A stretch of DNA of 64,000 bases. It comes from Triatoma infestans (taxonomy: Eukaryota; Arthropoda; Insecta; Hemiptera; Reduviidae). The stretch spans positions 62,001-126,000 of the forward strand of contig JAAEAF010000381.1 of NCBI GenBank assembly GCA_011037195.1, written 5' to 3'. This document shows, one piece after another, positions 25,025 to 37,642 of the stretch (position 1 is its first letter; every line of letters begins with the position of its first letter). Position numbers and translations under genes: made by a program. The notes beneath the pieces were generated by a model. The model had not been told where the DNA came from and did not search any database. It was given only the letters and a program-made list of their open reading frames with translations.

Positions 25025-25480
25025 GATTTGACGTAAAACACAAATACAATTCTATCAAACTCTGGTGAGTGCCGTGGTAATCTTTGCATCGGAATCAGGA
25101 ATATTAAATAAAAATTCTATAAACTATCTCCGTATCTTTAAAAGAAAAGTATTAAGGAAGATAATTTGGACCTCTGCAAAGGAAGAGGACAATGGAGTGT
25201 ACGAACTAATAAGTAAATTAATGAGTTGTATAAAAAACTAAAATATTATTAACTTTATTAAAGCAAGGCGTTTTGAATGTCTTGAACATATTGAAAGAAT
25301 GAATGAGGAAGAATGAATGGTCCAAAAGGATTTTATATAGCACTGTGACTGGTATACGAAGACGCGGTCGAACCAGGAGGAAGTGAAAAGTGATCTGAGA
25401 TGCCTGAAGGTTGACAATCGGAAATGTAAGGCGAACGATAGAGATGTTTGGAGGCAGATTATAACATAAAATGATTTCAA
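25025..25480 (+). mobile_element. RTE-like LINE C-terminal remnant
   Basis: The plus strand gives YQTLVSAVVIFASES (25054), then NYLRIFKRKVLRKIIWT (about 25118), EEDNGVYELISK (about 25185), INFIKARRFECLEHIERMNE (about 25250), TGIRRRGRTRR (about 25351) and VDNRKCKANDRDVWRQII (about 25410-25463). This order is the familiar end of insect RTE/CR1-type ORF2 proteins, where a Y-SETW, F-RK-LRKI, EWLGH--RM, RGRP-RRW and RDVWR series is typical. Stops and frameshifts separate the blocks. The 95-codon minus frame over the same bases is a shadow. Confidence 0.82.
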
Positions 25481-25860
25481 GCGTTTAGTAGAAATGCGCT
25501 GTCTTTTGGACTGCAATATAATCAAATTTATATGCTACCTTCTACAATAAGTACTGGGAAACAAATACATACCCCCACCACTACTAAATTATTCAATTTA
25601 TATTAAACGCAAATAAACTTTTAGTTAAAAATACCAAGTTTGAAGGAAATTTGTCCAAAATAATAACAGCATTTATTACCTGTGTGATAAGAGCAAATTG
25701 TGTGATATAAACACAATCGCTAATTAAGTGAACACTTGCTGAAAGATATCATTTCCGATCGCTAAGGATGGAGGTCTCAATATATCGGTGAGCTATCAGT
25801 GAAGTTAATAAAGGAAAGTTTATTTATAAAAGAAAAAAAAGGACCCCAATCACACAGACA

Positions 25861-25893
<33 letters not shown>

Positions 25894-27684
25894 ATATGAT
25901 TAAGATATAATTAGTAAGTGTATTTTAGTTATAAGATTTTTCAATCAGTTACAGCATAATAAACACACACATATATATCTCTCAAGTAGAGGTAAATGGA
26001 TTATTGTTATAATAAAGATGTGTAAGATATAGTATACATCTATTCTCTACATCAGTAGGTGCACTGTATTCGGATAGGATGCTGTATCATATATAAACCT
26101 ACACTGTGAACAAGGAACGAAGACTAAATAACTTTCTGTCTCTCATCCCGCCTTCCATTTTTTTTTTCTTTTTATTTTTGATTGAATAACATCATCATCA
26201 GACCATCATCTTCATCATCAGTTACACACATCAAGCAGACGATGTAATAGAAGAAGCAAGGAATGAGGTGACCATGAGTAGGCTTTGCTGTCGAGTGTTC
26301 CGCGTATCATTAATATAACTTATATATATATATATAAAGAGAGAGAGACGTGTGTGGTGTGTGTGTGTTTTACATTCATTATAAAAACTACTATCTATTA
26401 GTTAATAAATAGTTCGGCATGAAATCCAGAACACTGTCACTGACAGGAAGTGCCCTTTCTTATTTTTTTTATCAATCTATAATATAGTACATAATATCAC
26501 ATAATTAAAATGTTTGATTAAAGTAGATCAAAACGTTAATCCCTTTCTTCTTTGACAATATACACGTGAAACTACGAATAACTCAGTAAAGATACGACGG
26601 CATTCAGTACATTCTTACATGAAACATTCATACCACTTTCCCATTTCTACAATTTACATAGTAATAAATAAAGTTTTTTTAAATTACTAATTCTTTTACC
26701 AGATGTTTAGTTGTCTTCAATATTATATACCACTACGAGAATCTAAACTCAATAAAGACCACTTTTTTGCAGGAAAGCTTAACCATACTCCTCCCCCTCT
26801 CACGTAATAGAAGTTTCCAACAGTTGATAGGTCTCTATATTTATATTTAGTGTAATGAAATCCGTCGGTGTGTTTTTAATGGAGAAAAATCACATGAGAA
26901 AATTAAAAAGAAATGTTCAGTAAAAAATGCACTTTCGGTCAAACGATTTTTTTTTTTCCAAACTGACAGAATTGTGGTAACATATTTAATTTTAATTAAA
27001 TTTATTTAATAGGAACCGTATAATGAACTAAATCAATAATTTAGCGGAAAACATTCTTTATAAAGATATATTTACATTTAGTTTATATTTTCTAGTTTTT
27101 TACTAAAAAAAAAATAAATCTTTTGAAAGTCTCTAAATAAAATGATGTTTTATAATTCTCTGTATAATATATGTATGTAAATGTAAAATGATGGGAGTAT
27201 CAAAGTATGAATTTGTCTCCTCAAGTTCAAAAATGATTTTTTCTTTAGATATCTTGACACAGAAGGACAAGACTCAAAGAAAACTGGTGAAGTGAAAATA
27301 TCACTAATGAAGTTTTTGTTTCTCTTTCATACGCGATATTCAGTTAAAGTTCAGCTTTATAGTTAAAGTAGTACCATTTAAGGCAATATATTAAGAGTTC
27401 TATTATCTCAACTGTGGATCATTCATATAAATATATATTTTTTTTTTGCATAATTAATATTGTCAAAACTCCGAATTGGAATAAAATTGTGAAAAGGGTT
27501 TCATTATGCTGTTGCGGTTAAATGAACTGATAATTATTCCAGTGATGTTATCGCTGCAAATATCCCACTATTTGACCATTATTTCTCATCGTGGTGATTA
27601 ATCACACAATTATAAAATTTGAACATTTTACTGATTTTATTATTCAATTCTGAGCGGTGAATGTTGAATTATATTCTATTGAAG
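25481..27684. other. No gene recognised; microsatellites
   Basis: (GT)n at 25865-25892 and a (TA)/(GA)/(GT) compound tract near 26322-26370. Otherwise AT-rich with no convincing frame. Confidence 0.45.
25865..25892. repeat. (GT)n microsatellite
   Basis: About 14 GT units. Unlike most GT tracts here, it is not inside a recognisable CCGGAAGT repeat. Confidence 0.95.
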
Positions 27685-28330
27685 ATTATTATTATTATTA
27701 TTATTCGTCTTTTTAGTCGGACCAAATCCTACGCTATCCAAAGCCCCACTGGATCCATATACCTACCCCAAAAAAAACAACAAAGCCGGGTCTATAACAA
27801 AAATCCAGACCAGGGACTAACCATCTAAGATTCATCGCAGTCCGAACAAATCGGACCATAAAATTTAGATATGTACACCTTCTTAAGGGATATAACTTAT
27901 GCTCTTACACAGACAGTCTGTTCCGACAAAAGATCCTGAACCTAATTTTCTCACAACCCAAGCAATCTGTCTTAGCATGGATGGATGTTTCTTCCTCTGC
28001 CTCATAAACTTTATAAGAGGGGGTCCAACATGAACCCCATTTAGTAAACCACAATGTCCAGTAAGGTGAACCAACCAAATGTCTGAAAGAAGTCCATGAA
28101 AGGAAAGGCACAGCAGCATCTCACTATAGCCCAGTCCGGACCAACAATGAGTATCTTAGACCGCACACAACCCACTGAGGTCATCCATAGGATGAATGCT
28201 ATGAAACTATCCATAAATGGAAGCTTGACAGACATGTCTTACCTAAGAAAGCTAGATCGGGATCAATGAAAGGAAGATAGGCGCCTAATTTGGCAATCCT
28301 ATCAACCTCCTCGTTCCAAAAATACACTGC
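27685..28330 (-). mobile_element. I-like LINE: end of RNase H to 3' tail
   Basis: Read on the minus strand, a broken frame begins with NEEVDRIAKLGAYLPFIDPD (about 28320-28260), the last part of an RNase H domain where the final aspartate lies in N-E-AD. It continues with PFLSWTSFRHL, EAEEETSIHA (about 28000-27970) and RFRIF, the usual C-terminal zinc-knuckle region (C--C--EEET--H-L--C). The tail is a (TAA)n run, plus 27685-27705. Two overlapping frames (28119-27883 and 28111-27905) are fragments of the same protein in different phases, so it is frameshifted. RNase H plus a (TAA)n tail suggests the I clade. It is homologous to 6026-6480 and 37890-38265. Confidence 0.75.
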
Positions 28331-28385
28331 TAGAACCTGGGATCTCCGTGTTACTAGTCCACTGAGCTAATCTTGTCCCAGCAAA
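28323..28385 (-). mobile_element. Degenerate SINE head (family 1-like)
   Basis: The minus strand GGGACAAGATTAGCTCAGTG (A box) followed by ACACGGAGATCCCAGGTTCT (mutated B box) resembles the family 1 head with an internal deletion. Confidence 0.55.
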
Positions 28386-28431
28386 CATACTTTACCGTAT
28401 ATTATTACTTACATATTAATAAATCAAAAGA

Positions 28432-28525
28432 AATCTAAGGCCAGCCTGGAAATCGAATCCACCTCCACTATCACCTACTTTGCTGCTCGCACCTCTGTCT
28501 ATTCAGCTATCGTGGCGGCGCCTTA
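28432..28525 (-). mobile_element. Degenerate SINE head plus start of body (family 1-like)
   Basis: The minus strand CACGATAGCTGAATAGACAG (A box region), then GGTGGATTCGATTTCC (B box) and GGCTGGCCTTAGATTTC, parallels family 1 (AATAGCTAAGTGGTTAG, GGGTTCGAGTCC, GCTGTGCTGCCCTTAGATTT). It is old. Confidence 0.55.
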
Positions 28526-29695
28526 GCAGGTTAGCCTTTAACCATAGACAAACTTCAGTTCCCAACTAAATACATCACAGACGACTTACTAATAAAATAT
28601 AATACAATTAACAAGGAAATTGTCTCGCAAAAGATTTAGCATTGCAATCAACCCAATCTAAGAAACTTCTCATCCTAGTTGTTTTAATGCATTGACCTTC
28701 CATAATGATTATGTTTTATGTAAAATTAAATTATCAGTTCTATTTAAATAATTATAAAAATATTACTAAATCCCAAGACTGTTGTATAACGTTCATAAAT
28801 TTAACTTAGAGGAGTTAAAAAAAAGGAGACAAACTGTTGATGTCACCAGTTGTTGCTTCAAGAAGTTAGAAAGACTTTACTATCCTCTCCAAGTCTTCTC
28901 TGTTTTGGAGAGTTGTACATTTGAATAGTACTGCCCAACCGTGTATTCGTAAGAAATCCAATACACAGATAGTGAGCATTATATAGTGTAGAGAGAGAGA
29001 GAGAGAGAGAGAGAATAAAAGAGTGGAGTTTGGTATAGATGGCACTGGAGAGATGCTGTAGTACTGGAGAGGAAATGGAAGTAGAAGCGAGCAGCGAGCT
29101 AGCAATGTATGTCATTGCAACTAAATGTATAACAATTGATTACGTGTGCCCAGCTAAGTGGATGAATGCCTTCCGTCTACGGCTGGCCATTGTGCTGTCA
29201 ACTGAAGGCAACATGGAATTATACGAGCCAATGTCTATCTCTTTCTTCTCCCTCTCTCTCCATATATATATATATATACTCTACATATCCTTCACATATA
29301 CATAGCCAACAACAACAACAACATCAGACCTCACAACACTACTTGTTGAACGTATATACGTATGGAATACACCACTACCATCACATAACAACATTCCCCA
29401 CTTGGTGGCATTTACCAACTTATCTCTACTAGTACTTATTTATAATTCAATGTACCTGAATCTCTCTATAAGCAATATACATTAATGCCCGGCAAAGTTA
29501 GTTACATAGCATAAGTTATATAATCTTTATAGCATAATTTTTATTATTTTTTTTTTCTCAAAAATTTATATTTATACTAAAACATCTTCAATGAAATCTT
29601 TATGAAATTATGTAAACTTTTTTTATTCAGGATCAAAACCGAGATTTTAAGATCGTTCATGAGACATAACTTAAAATAGGGTTATTACTATATCG
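28526..29695. other. No confirmed gene; (GA)n tract and an unidentified frame
   Basis: (GA)n lies at 28991-29014. Downstream, 29039-29305 is an 88-codon plus frame whose first ~70 residues (starting MALERCCSTGEEMEVEASSE) are not low-complexity, after which it runs into a (TA)n tract. I recognise no family, and it may be chance in less AT-rich DNA. Confidence 0.3.
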
Positions 29696-29699
29696 TATA

Positions 29700-29826
29700 C
29701 CTAGAAAAGAAAGTATTATAATTGTGTCTCAAATTCTGGGAAATTGAGCTATCATTCGGAAATACTAGTTTTGTAGTTTTTCTGGAATTTGAGTAAGAAA
29801 AAAATGTTTTTTAGCGATTGATCTGC

Positions 29827-29869
<43 letters not shown>

Positions 29870-30440
29870 CAAAATATCTTTAAAAAAAAAGTCGGTTTTG
29901 TAATTATTCGCAATTTACAAGGATTTTCTCTAAACTTCGTATACTATCTACACATACGAATCTATATTTTGAGGGGGGGTTCTAGGAAAACATTTACGTT
30001 AAACTTTCCTCTAAAGTACCATTCCGTAAAATTTATGATGTAACAACCTATTGAGGTAGTTTAGAAGAATTGCTAGAACTCCAAGTTTGAAGAAAATCGA
30101 TTAACCGGAAGTGCGAATTTACACAATAAGCTTCGGAGATTTTTGGAAGTTTCTCAAAAACGGCTACAATGATTTTTCTTTAAAACTTGCCATCTACCTG
30201 CTCAAATATACACCAATCACTTTATTTTAAACATTTTTCTGGAAAAGTACATTCCAGCAAGTTTTTTTTTGAATCTGTGGGCCATTACATTTTTTAAATG
30301 TTACGTTGCGTTGGTGTAATGTTTTAGCACTCTCTTCTGGATTATAATTTATAGAAACAAATACATTCTTTTTCTCTCAAAAAGGATGGCAGTCAATATT
30401 TACCCCACCCCCTCTTTTTTCTGTTAAAGCCATTGAGTAA
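29700..30440 (+). repeat. CCGGAAGT repeat, old plus copy with (TG)n
   Basis: Ordered family blocks: (TG)n at 29830-29867, GAACAAAATATCTTTAAAAA, GGATTTTCTCTAAACTTCGT, TCCAAGTTTGAAGAAAATCG, AACCGGAAGTGCG (about 30096), TCTCAAAAACGGCTAC and ACATTTTTCTGG. Its far end (GCACTCTCTTCTGGATTATA) is shared with the copy ending near 63700, which marks an older subfamily. It is non-coding. Confidence 0.7.
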
Positions 30441-33039
30441 AAATTTCCTAGTTTAATAGAAAATGTATCCATTTTAAAATTAAAATTACTTCAACCAGAG
30501 AAAATTGTGTGTGTGTTTTTCACACCGACTTTTTCGGGGTGCAGGCTTTATGCCCAACTACGGCGACTCATCTTGTATCATGGACGAAGCTGGGATAGCA
30601 AATTTTATTATAAATTTCTTGTATTACTTACTTCAAAACCAAGGCCACGGATAGGCTACATGAACCCAATATCACACAAGTACATCTTGAGCTTTGAGGT
30701 AGCACGGATGGATTATTTATTGTGTGAACACATTCTGTTTGTACCTGCCCAAGGATAGTATATTTTTCTTTATGGTAGGACCATTGGGTCAGCGGGAAAA
30801 TCTGTTCATCAAAGCCAATGATATGGTTGCTAATAAGCAATATTGGCAAAAATACGGAATATCTCACATTATAAATCGTTGATATTTACTATACATCCAT
30901 ACCGGAGGACTTTTATTATTATGTAGATATATATTATACAATTGATTTTATAATAAGGACAATAATCAACATTCAAAAGCTAACCAACAATTCCTAGAAA
31001 AGAAAGACCTTCACCAACAACGTAATGTATGTGTTCTTTTTACTTTCGCCTTCGATGTAAGAAAAACAAATGCGACGAGTCATACAACTACGTATTTTAT
31101 GTATGGATCGAAGAAAATTCCTTGAACCTCAGCAACTGAAGGAACTATATCCGAATTTAATCGAAAGAATACGAAAGTCATCGAGCATACTATATAGATT
31201 CAATATACTATACGAGTATAATGCTGGGAAGTTATATACACCAAGTCGTATTTAGGAAAAATACAAGGTTTACAAAAGACATTTCTTTCTTTAAAAAGAC
31301 TTTTAATATAAGAAAACCAAGCAAGAATAAACATGTACAGCATGCCAAAATAGTAAGTAAACAAGGAATCTTCCCAATCTTATCTCATTATAACGTCTTT
31401 GCTTTAGACTGGGTCCTTACATCATTTTTAACTCACTCATTCGATTTCTAAGATATTTTGGTCAACTAGATAGTGAATGGTTTGGGTGTGAACCAATCAA
31501 ATTCATCAAATATTTGTGCATTTCCGAGAAAGATTCTCGAGCAATACTGTTTTCGCTCGATTAAGTAAGGTAAAAAGAGTACGCGTAAGTTAGGATGTAC
31601 ATATGAATAGAAGAATAAAGGCTATCGAATCCAAACTGGGGTGAGGTAAGATGTTTTGTATACGAAGAAACGGGTAGAAATATTTATAAGGAAATATTCA
31701 TTAATTTCTCCTATTAATCTTAGAACACTTAGAGGACGATAGGAAATTCAAAAATTATGAGGTTTATTATGCTTTGTAATCATTGAAGTCCAGAGAGTTT
31801 TCCTCCTTAAGAAGAGTAGGAATAATAATTTCTTGTTTACAAAATGAACAACCAAAGTTTAAATATGTTTCTATCACCTTGCTAGTAGTCATCATTCTAA
31901 GATATAAAACCTTAAATGAAGAGATGAAATATTGTATCACTTGTGGGTGGTATATATAGAAAGAAATAAAAACAAGACAACAAACCGGCGGACACATCAG
32001 TAAATAGTATTATGATAAAAGAAGTAAAAAGAATAAGGTAGCAAATTAATTGCCCTGAAAAAAGAAATGATGGAAATGAGAGAGAGAGAGATAGAACATG
32101 TATCTCCTCGCTCTATCCCACTCATTCATATACATACATGGAAGTTTTTATTTTTTGTTTAATAAAGGTCAGTTGTCATCGAGAAGTCGTGAGTAAGTTT
32201 TCAAAAGGAGAATGGTGCTGCTGCCGGTGGTTGGATGATGATTAATAAATGTTTTATATAATTGTCTATGTATTTGTGTGTGTGTGTGTCAGTGGTTTGT
32301 TGAGGTGTATATATGTGTGTATAGAACGCTATCTGTGGTGGCATTATAGAATTGTTAAGAAAGCTGCAATTAGCTATAGTAAATATAAACACAATAAACA
32401 ATGTAAGTCAGGAAGACAGTCAGTAACGAACTAGTGAAAGACATCGCGCACACGCAGCAGAAAGAATTATAAGACGGAATAAGAAAGGTGGCGCCCTTTA
32501 AATATTTCTATAGTAAACTATTTACATTCAACTATTCACTTGGATTATGCATAAATAAATTGTACAGCTATTCCATTGAATCTACAACAACCATAATATA
32601 AAACATTGAAAAACAAGGCAATAGTATATTTCTGCATTTCTATCATTACCACTAGTGATTACATATAAACGTTCAATATTTAGATATTAGTGGCAAAGAC
32701 TAATTAGTACCATTGACAATTCGTAAATTTGCCCTAATTAATTTTGCAAATACTCTCATTTGAAGCTACATATATAGGTCATTCATAATATCACACCTCT
32801 TCATCTTGTGGTCGAGAGGTAGACGAGGGGCTAACCTCAGTATATGTGCGAAGAGTTTTGGAAGGTAAGGGTTGCCTCTGGAGTTCCCCGGATTGAATTA
32901 TTTCAAATACAGCTTCAAAAATTAATATTCCTTTAAAAATTCCTCCTCGAATCTGAGTACCAGAAAAGAGTGGAGCGGAGTATGGTCGAGGACCGACTCT
33001 TGTAGAGCCCGAAGAAACAGTAACCTGAAGCCTATAAAC
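30441..33039. other. No gene recognised
   Basis: Small frames at 30507-30758, 30628-30867, 31070-31255 and 31767-31997 do not match anything I know. A (GAGAGA) run lies near 32077 and a (TG)n run at 32275-32289. Bases 32790-33039 may be the upstream, unreadable part of the LINE that follows. Confidence 0.4.
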
Positions 33040-33860
33040 TAATTTCCCAGCATCTTCCAGGCGGAAATTTACATCTTCAAGTTAACATCGACAGAAGATT
33101 ACAAAATCAGGAGATTGTGATACTCTCTGATAGCCAGTCTCTCCATTAGAGCACTCAGCTCATGTGTCACCAGTTCGAAAATGGGATGAGAATGCCTAAA
33201 AAAACTTGTCAGAAATAACAAAGTCACGGTATACTGAATGCTAGGACATGTTGGAGTGAAAGATAGCGAGATGACTATATACTGGCAAGGAAGGCGCACT
33301 AAACTCCTCTATGAAGCCAAAACTCTTTTGTGGGGTAAGCGTGATCGCGTGATCAAAGAAGTCTCTTCAGGAAGATTATAGAAGTGAGGAAAGTATCGGC
33401 TCTGAAGAATCCTGTCAGGGCTGAGGCAGGCTAGAATTTATCTGGGGAACTACGACCGAAAAAGGTCAGGATCTTGCATCAGTCTGAGCCAAAACAGTCT
33501 TCCCATGCTGATGGGTTTCCTTACGGAGCATTATAGACTCAGGAGGCACTTGAATAAGTTAGGTTAGAAAGTGATGGTACCTGTAGATTATGTGGGTAGT
33601 TGGAAGAGACCCGGTACACCTCCTGAAGCGCTGCGTTGCTATCATTCAAAGAAGGCTTAGATGCTTTGAGATTACCAAGAAGAAGGATATATCTCTCTAG
33701 TATCTTCTCACGTTTTAGGATTACTTAAGGATATCAATCTGGAAGAGGCGCTATAATTTGAGAGTACATCTCGGTTGCCGGTAGGGTTGGACAATAGTCC
33801 TCTTTATACCCCAATAAAGGAGGACGACAGATGATAATAGACCTCGCTGTGCTTAAATCC
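33040..33860 (+). mobile_element. I-like LINE: RNase H domain and C-terminus, plus strand
   Basis: One frame from about 33049 reads SIFQAEIYIFKL, then with stops SIRALSSCVTSSKMG, ECLKKLVRNNKVTVY and MLGHVGVKDSEMTIYWQGR (to about 33290). This follows RNase H of I/R1-type LINEs (FQAE--A, S-RAL-S, SK-V-EC---L, V-WVPGH-G--GNE-AD-LAR). The tryptophan of VYWMPGH is a TGA stop here. About 200 bp on, LMGFLTEHYRLRRHLNKLG (33510-33566) and, after a frameshift, CRLCG with LEETRY give the C-terminal cysteine-rich region. Heavily decayed and inactive. The A-rich end near 33870-33885 may be its tail. Confidence 0.8.
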
Positions 33861-33869
33861 CTAAATATA

Positions 33870-35285
33870 TTTAATAAAAGAAAAAAAAAGAGGAGTGGCT
33901 GCTATAAAATTACCAGAGTGCCTAGCCTATCCAGGGCCAACCTCCCGATTTAATGTTATCTTATGCTTATCACTGAAACAAATAGAACTATTGTATTAAA
34001 TAGGGCAAATGAAGACTTCCAACTCTAAATGTCCAGCCTTAATTAAACAATATAATCATTTCTTTTATTCTACCTATTATTATCGCTAATTATTATTTAT
34101 ATAATCGCTTGCATTATTTTTATTTTTATTTATCTCAAAGTAATATATATATACATATATTTTACAATTTATGTTTTATTTTTTGTTATATACATTTTTA
34201 TTTACGTATATAGCAGCCTTCATAAAACAGAAACTAATAATGTTATTTAAAGTTAGGAAACAGAAATGAGTGAGTGGTATATACCTAAAGAGAGATAGGT
34301 TCGTGTTTACGCATATATTAGCGTATAAATCACTGCGCACAGACAATTTGTATTTTTTGCTAAATGCATTTTTACTTTTTTTTTTTTTTTTTTGCTGCAA
34401 TTCTTAAACTAAAAAAAAAAAAAAAAAGTGTAACCTGTTGCATAAGTCTGCTCATTAAGATTTGTAATATATTAGTCTTGTGTATGTATATGTTTTTATG
34501 AATGTGGTATATATCTATGTATGTGTATTTTATGTTTTTTATGATAATATTTAATATGTTTCTACTTGTTTTTTTTTTTAAACTCCCATTCATGAATGAG
34601 GAATAGTTTTGATTCTTTTTTTTTTTTTTTAATATCTCACAGAATTGCATAAGTTGAACATGAATCGTTTCTTTATCTATCGATTAGTTTATCAAGATTT
34701 AGATACGTTATTATTTTCACGTCAATAAATTTAATAAAAATTATGTGCAGTGTTGCCATATTTTTTATTTTAATCTAATAGGGTAATATACAACTTAATT
34801 ATCGTATCTAAACATAGAAGGACAAAGTGAAAGTCAATAAAAACTAGTTTCAAATAACTTAAAACATTTGTTTTGCCTTTCTTTTCTTTTTTTTTTATAA
34901 GTTAATTTGAAAATAAATTGACATCACCTCTTTTCTTTTAATAACCTCCCAATGGTTTCTTCATGTTCTTGTTACACACTTTCCTATCCCATCAACATAT
35001 TTGATTGTCATTATTTAGTATTTAATGTCATAATGTAACTAAGAAAAAAAAAAGTATTTGATTTTCCAACTGATTGAGCGCACGATTATTGTTATTTGAA
35101 AAGGTGGTGCCCCCCCAAATACTACATCATTATAGTGAACTGAAAGGCACGATACTTCCTAATACCACTACTATGTCTCTATCTATGTCTTTTTTCTTTT
35201 CTTTTTTTTTAATAGATTTTTATTAATCAAACTTTTACAAAGCAAGCAAAAAAGGCAAAATTATTACTTTCTAATAACGACAATA
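33870..35285. other. AT-rich DNA, no gene
   Basis: T- and A-runs at 34376-34393, 34411-34427 and 34617-34630, and (TA) tracts near 34145. The lysine-rich frames here reflect poly(A) and are not genes. Confidence 0.55.
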
Positions 35286-35289
35286 TTAA

Positions 35290-36010
35290 TAACTGTACAA
35301 TCCATTTCCGGTTCAACAATTTCCTTCAAATTTAGAATTCTAGCGATGCTTGTAATGCACGTAATTATTATATTAATAATCATAAATAATAAATGATACT
35401 TAAGTGATACTTTAGAGAAATGCTTTCCCTAAAAATCAATTTTCTCGAAAAATGTTTCAAATAAAAGTGATGCGTAGATAGAATAGGAAGTTGAAAAAAA
35501 AATAGTAGGAGATATTTTTGAGAAAAGTCGCGAAAAACAATTCAATAAAATTGCTGAGGGAAGGGAATAGCTAAGTGGTTAACTTACTGTACTCCCATGG
35601 GTTCCAGTGGTTAGCGGAGGACCCGGCTTCGAGTCCAGCTGTGCTGCCCTTAGATGTTTTCTTCCTAGGAGCCTCTACAGCTCACTGTCACTTCAAGGCA
35701 TCGATTCAGTGTTGTCTGTAACAAGAGAACATTATCCGGAGGCCGGCAGTGCACTGAGAAGGCTCCGAGCGCTGCATTTGATGAACTTTAATAGATCGTG
35801 CCAAATACGATATTATTACCCTGCAAGTAATACAAAATTTGAATTTCCAGCGATTTTATGTTTTTGAGCTATTGTATCACACACACACACACACAGCCAT
35901 ACCCTCATAAACATATAGGTCATTCACTAACAAAATTATTTCGTATTCATAGATAAAATAACTTATAGCTTCTGTTTTAACCATTTTCCCGTAAACATTG
36001 CTGATTGATG
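35290..36010 (-). repeat. CCGGAAGT repeat, old minus copy holding a SINE
   Basis: Left part (35300-35550): CCATTTCCGGTTCAACAATT, TCTCGAAAAATGTTTC and GAGAAAAGTCGCG. Right part (35815-36010): TTTCCAGCGATTTTATG, TTGAGCTATTGTATC, (CA)n at 35879-35895. These follow the minus-strand family order and are interrupted by the SINE at 35558-35792. Not coding. Confidence 0.6.
35558..35792 (+). mobile_element. tRNA-derived SINE (family 1)
   Basis: It starts GGGAAGGGAATAGCTAAGTG (A box), with GGCTTCGAGTCCAGCTGTGC (B box with one change), followed by TGCCCTTAGATG, CCTCTACAGCTCACTGTC, TGTTGTCTGTAAC, AGAGAACATTATCCGGAGGC and CGGCAGTGCACTGAGAAGGC. A short insertion relative to the 47996 copy lies in the head (CATGGGTTCCAGTGGTTAGC). 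The 86-codon frame starting at 35607 is inside the SINE and is not a gene. Confidence 0.88.
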
Positions 36011-36224
36011 AAGCTTTTTTGGAATATATCAGTTAATTTAAATTTAAATTTTCTAATTTACTCTTGCAGAGAGATACATAAATTTAACAATTAATAAAAT
36101 CAAATTACACTTTACAAAATATTTTGTAATCTTCAAGGCATCGATTTCAAATTCTTACAAATGAATTGCCATTTTAATTATATCCCTAAACATTGAGAGA
36201 CGGAGATTCAAACTTCTGTATGGC

Positions 36225-36261
36225 TATAAAACAGAGTCAGTTAGTATTGTGCTATTCAGAC
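36225..36261 (+). promoter_or_regulatory. Possible TATA/Inr core promoter
   Basis: TATAAAAC at 36225-36232 is followed, about 30 bases on, by TTCAGACT (36255-36262), close to the arthropod initiator TCAKTY. Composition downstream is less AT-rich, but no gene is recognised there. Chance matches are common in such DNA. Confidence 0.15.
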
Positions 36262-36925
36262 TGAAGTTACATGTTGTAGAGACAGTAAGACAGTGTACAG
36301 ACATATATATACACAGAAGTGAAGACAGACAGATAGACGGACAGGCAAGTGAATGTGACTTTGCGTCTGATATTGACTTACCCATTTGTCTAGCTTAAGA
36401 TACTCTAAACATCACCTCCTGGAGGACTTAGCTGGATGTTGATGTTACATCTCTTACTACTACTGTCTTACTGACTATTGTTGTTAATCTGTCTTATTGT
36501 TAAGAACTATATATATATATAGTATATAATATATAATGTAGGAATGAAATAGAAGAAGCTATGTCAGTGTTGACTTTTAACAACATGGTTATGTTTATAT
36601 AAGAAACTACTTTCTCATTCTCTCAATTCAGAATGATCTATTACAAAAATAATAGTACATATACATACCACGAGCTATACATCCTATACACTCACACATA
36701 AATACACAACAGTTACACGTATACATACAAATACACTTCATTTTGACAGATTTCTATATCATCTTCCTCTAACATCAACTGATATTATACAATCTAGTTA
36801 TTATTATAACTGTGAATAAAAAAAGATATTTTGATTGGATTTATCTGAATTGTAATGATGGGTTATTATAAATATTAACCTGTTGCGGTTACGATAAACA
36901 AACAGAAATCTTGAAGTTATCACTT

Positions 36926-37642
36926 AAATCTGGCATTTTATCCATCGCATATTGATTTTGTTCCTGACCGGGAGTTTTCATCCATCGTCAGAGCAAATTC
37001 ACCAAGTTCGTGTAGAAAGTTCACTAAAACGTAATGTTTCTCTTACACTCACACTTGTTGGTTGTATATATGTGGGGAGGTTATAAGGTTATGATACTAT
37101 GTGTCTGTGTTTAATGATACAGTGGAATTATTATAAATTATGATTAGACATTCGAAAAAAGTGTATAGTAAACAGCATGTTTTGAAGAATACTTTATAAC
37201 TAAATTTTAAGACGGTTGTTCAGTATGCTCAGTGTTTTATCAAATCATATTTTTTAGGGGAGGGGGGACGATAAGTTATTGCAGGAGTAAACTGTACTAA
37301 TAACAATAGATAAATTTTAATGAAAGGCAATGCAAATTTTATGGACAGTCAAAAGCTTGTACAAGTAATATATAAATGTGAAATACAAGCAGGGTTAATA
37401 CAAGAAAATATGTATGTATCACAGTTTATAATAATACCATTTTGTCATTAAACCACACATAGTAAAAAAACCTTATAACCTCCCCACTATGTACAACCAA
37501 CAAGTACGAGACAGAAACATTAACGTTCAAGTGAAGTCTCTTCACGATCTTGGTGAATTTGCTCTAACTATGGATGAAATCCGAATTGAACCGGTCAGGA
37601 ACAAAATCAATATGCATGCTACGACGGATAAAATACCAGATG
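36926..37642. repeat. Diverged inverted repeat, ~220-bp arms
   Basis: The left arm 36926-37145 and right arm about 37420-37642 are complementary with scattered differences. Shared blocks include GCATATTGATTTTGTTCCTG, AGAGCAAATTCACCAAG, GTTGGTTGTA and GTGGGGAGGTTATAAGG. The spacer is about 275 bp. Terminal repeats of a known transposon type were not recognised. Confidence 0.75.

Noticed and set aside
29039..29305. 88-codon plus frame starting MALERCCSTGEEMEVE as a possible gene
   Set aside because: No recognised family, no visible splice or promoter support, and the frame ends in a (TA)n tract. An overlapping frame of equal length exists in another phase.
35607..35867. 86-codon frame as a protein gene
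   Set aside because: It lies within the tRNA-derived SINE.
36225..36261. Strong claim of a gene start
   Set aside because: The TATA/Inr-like pair is listed at low confidence only, as no gene body follows and AT-rich DNA gives many such matches.
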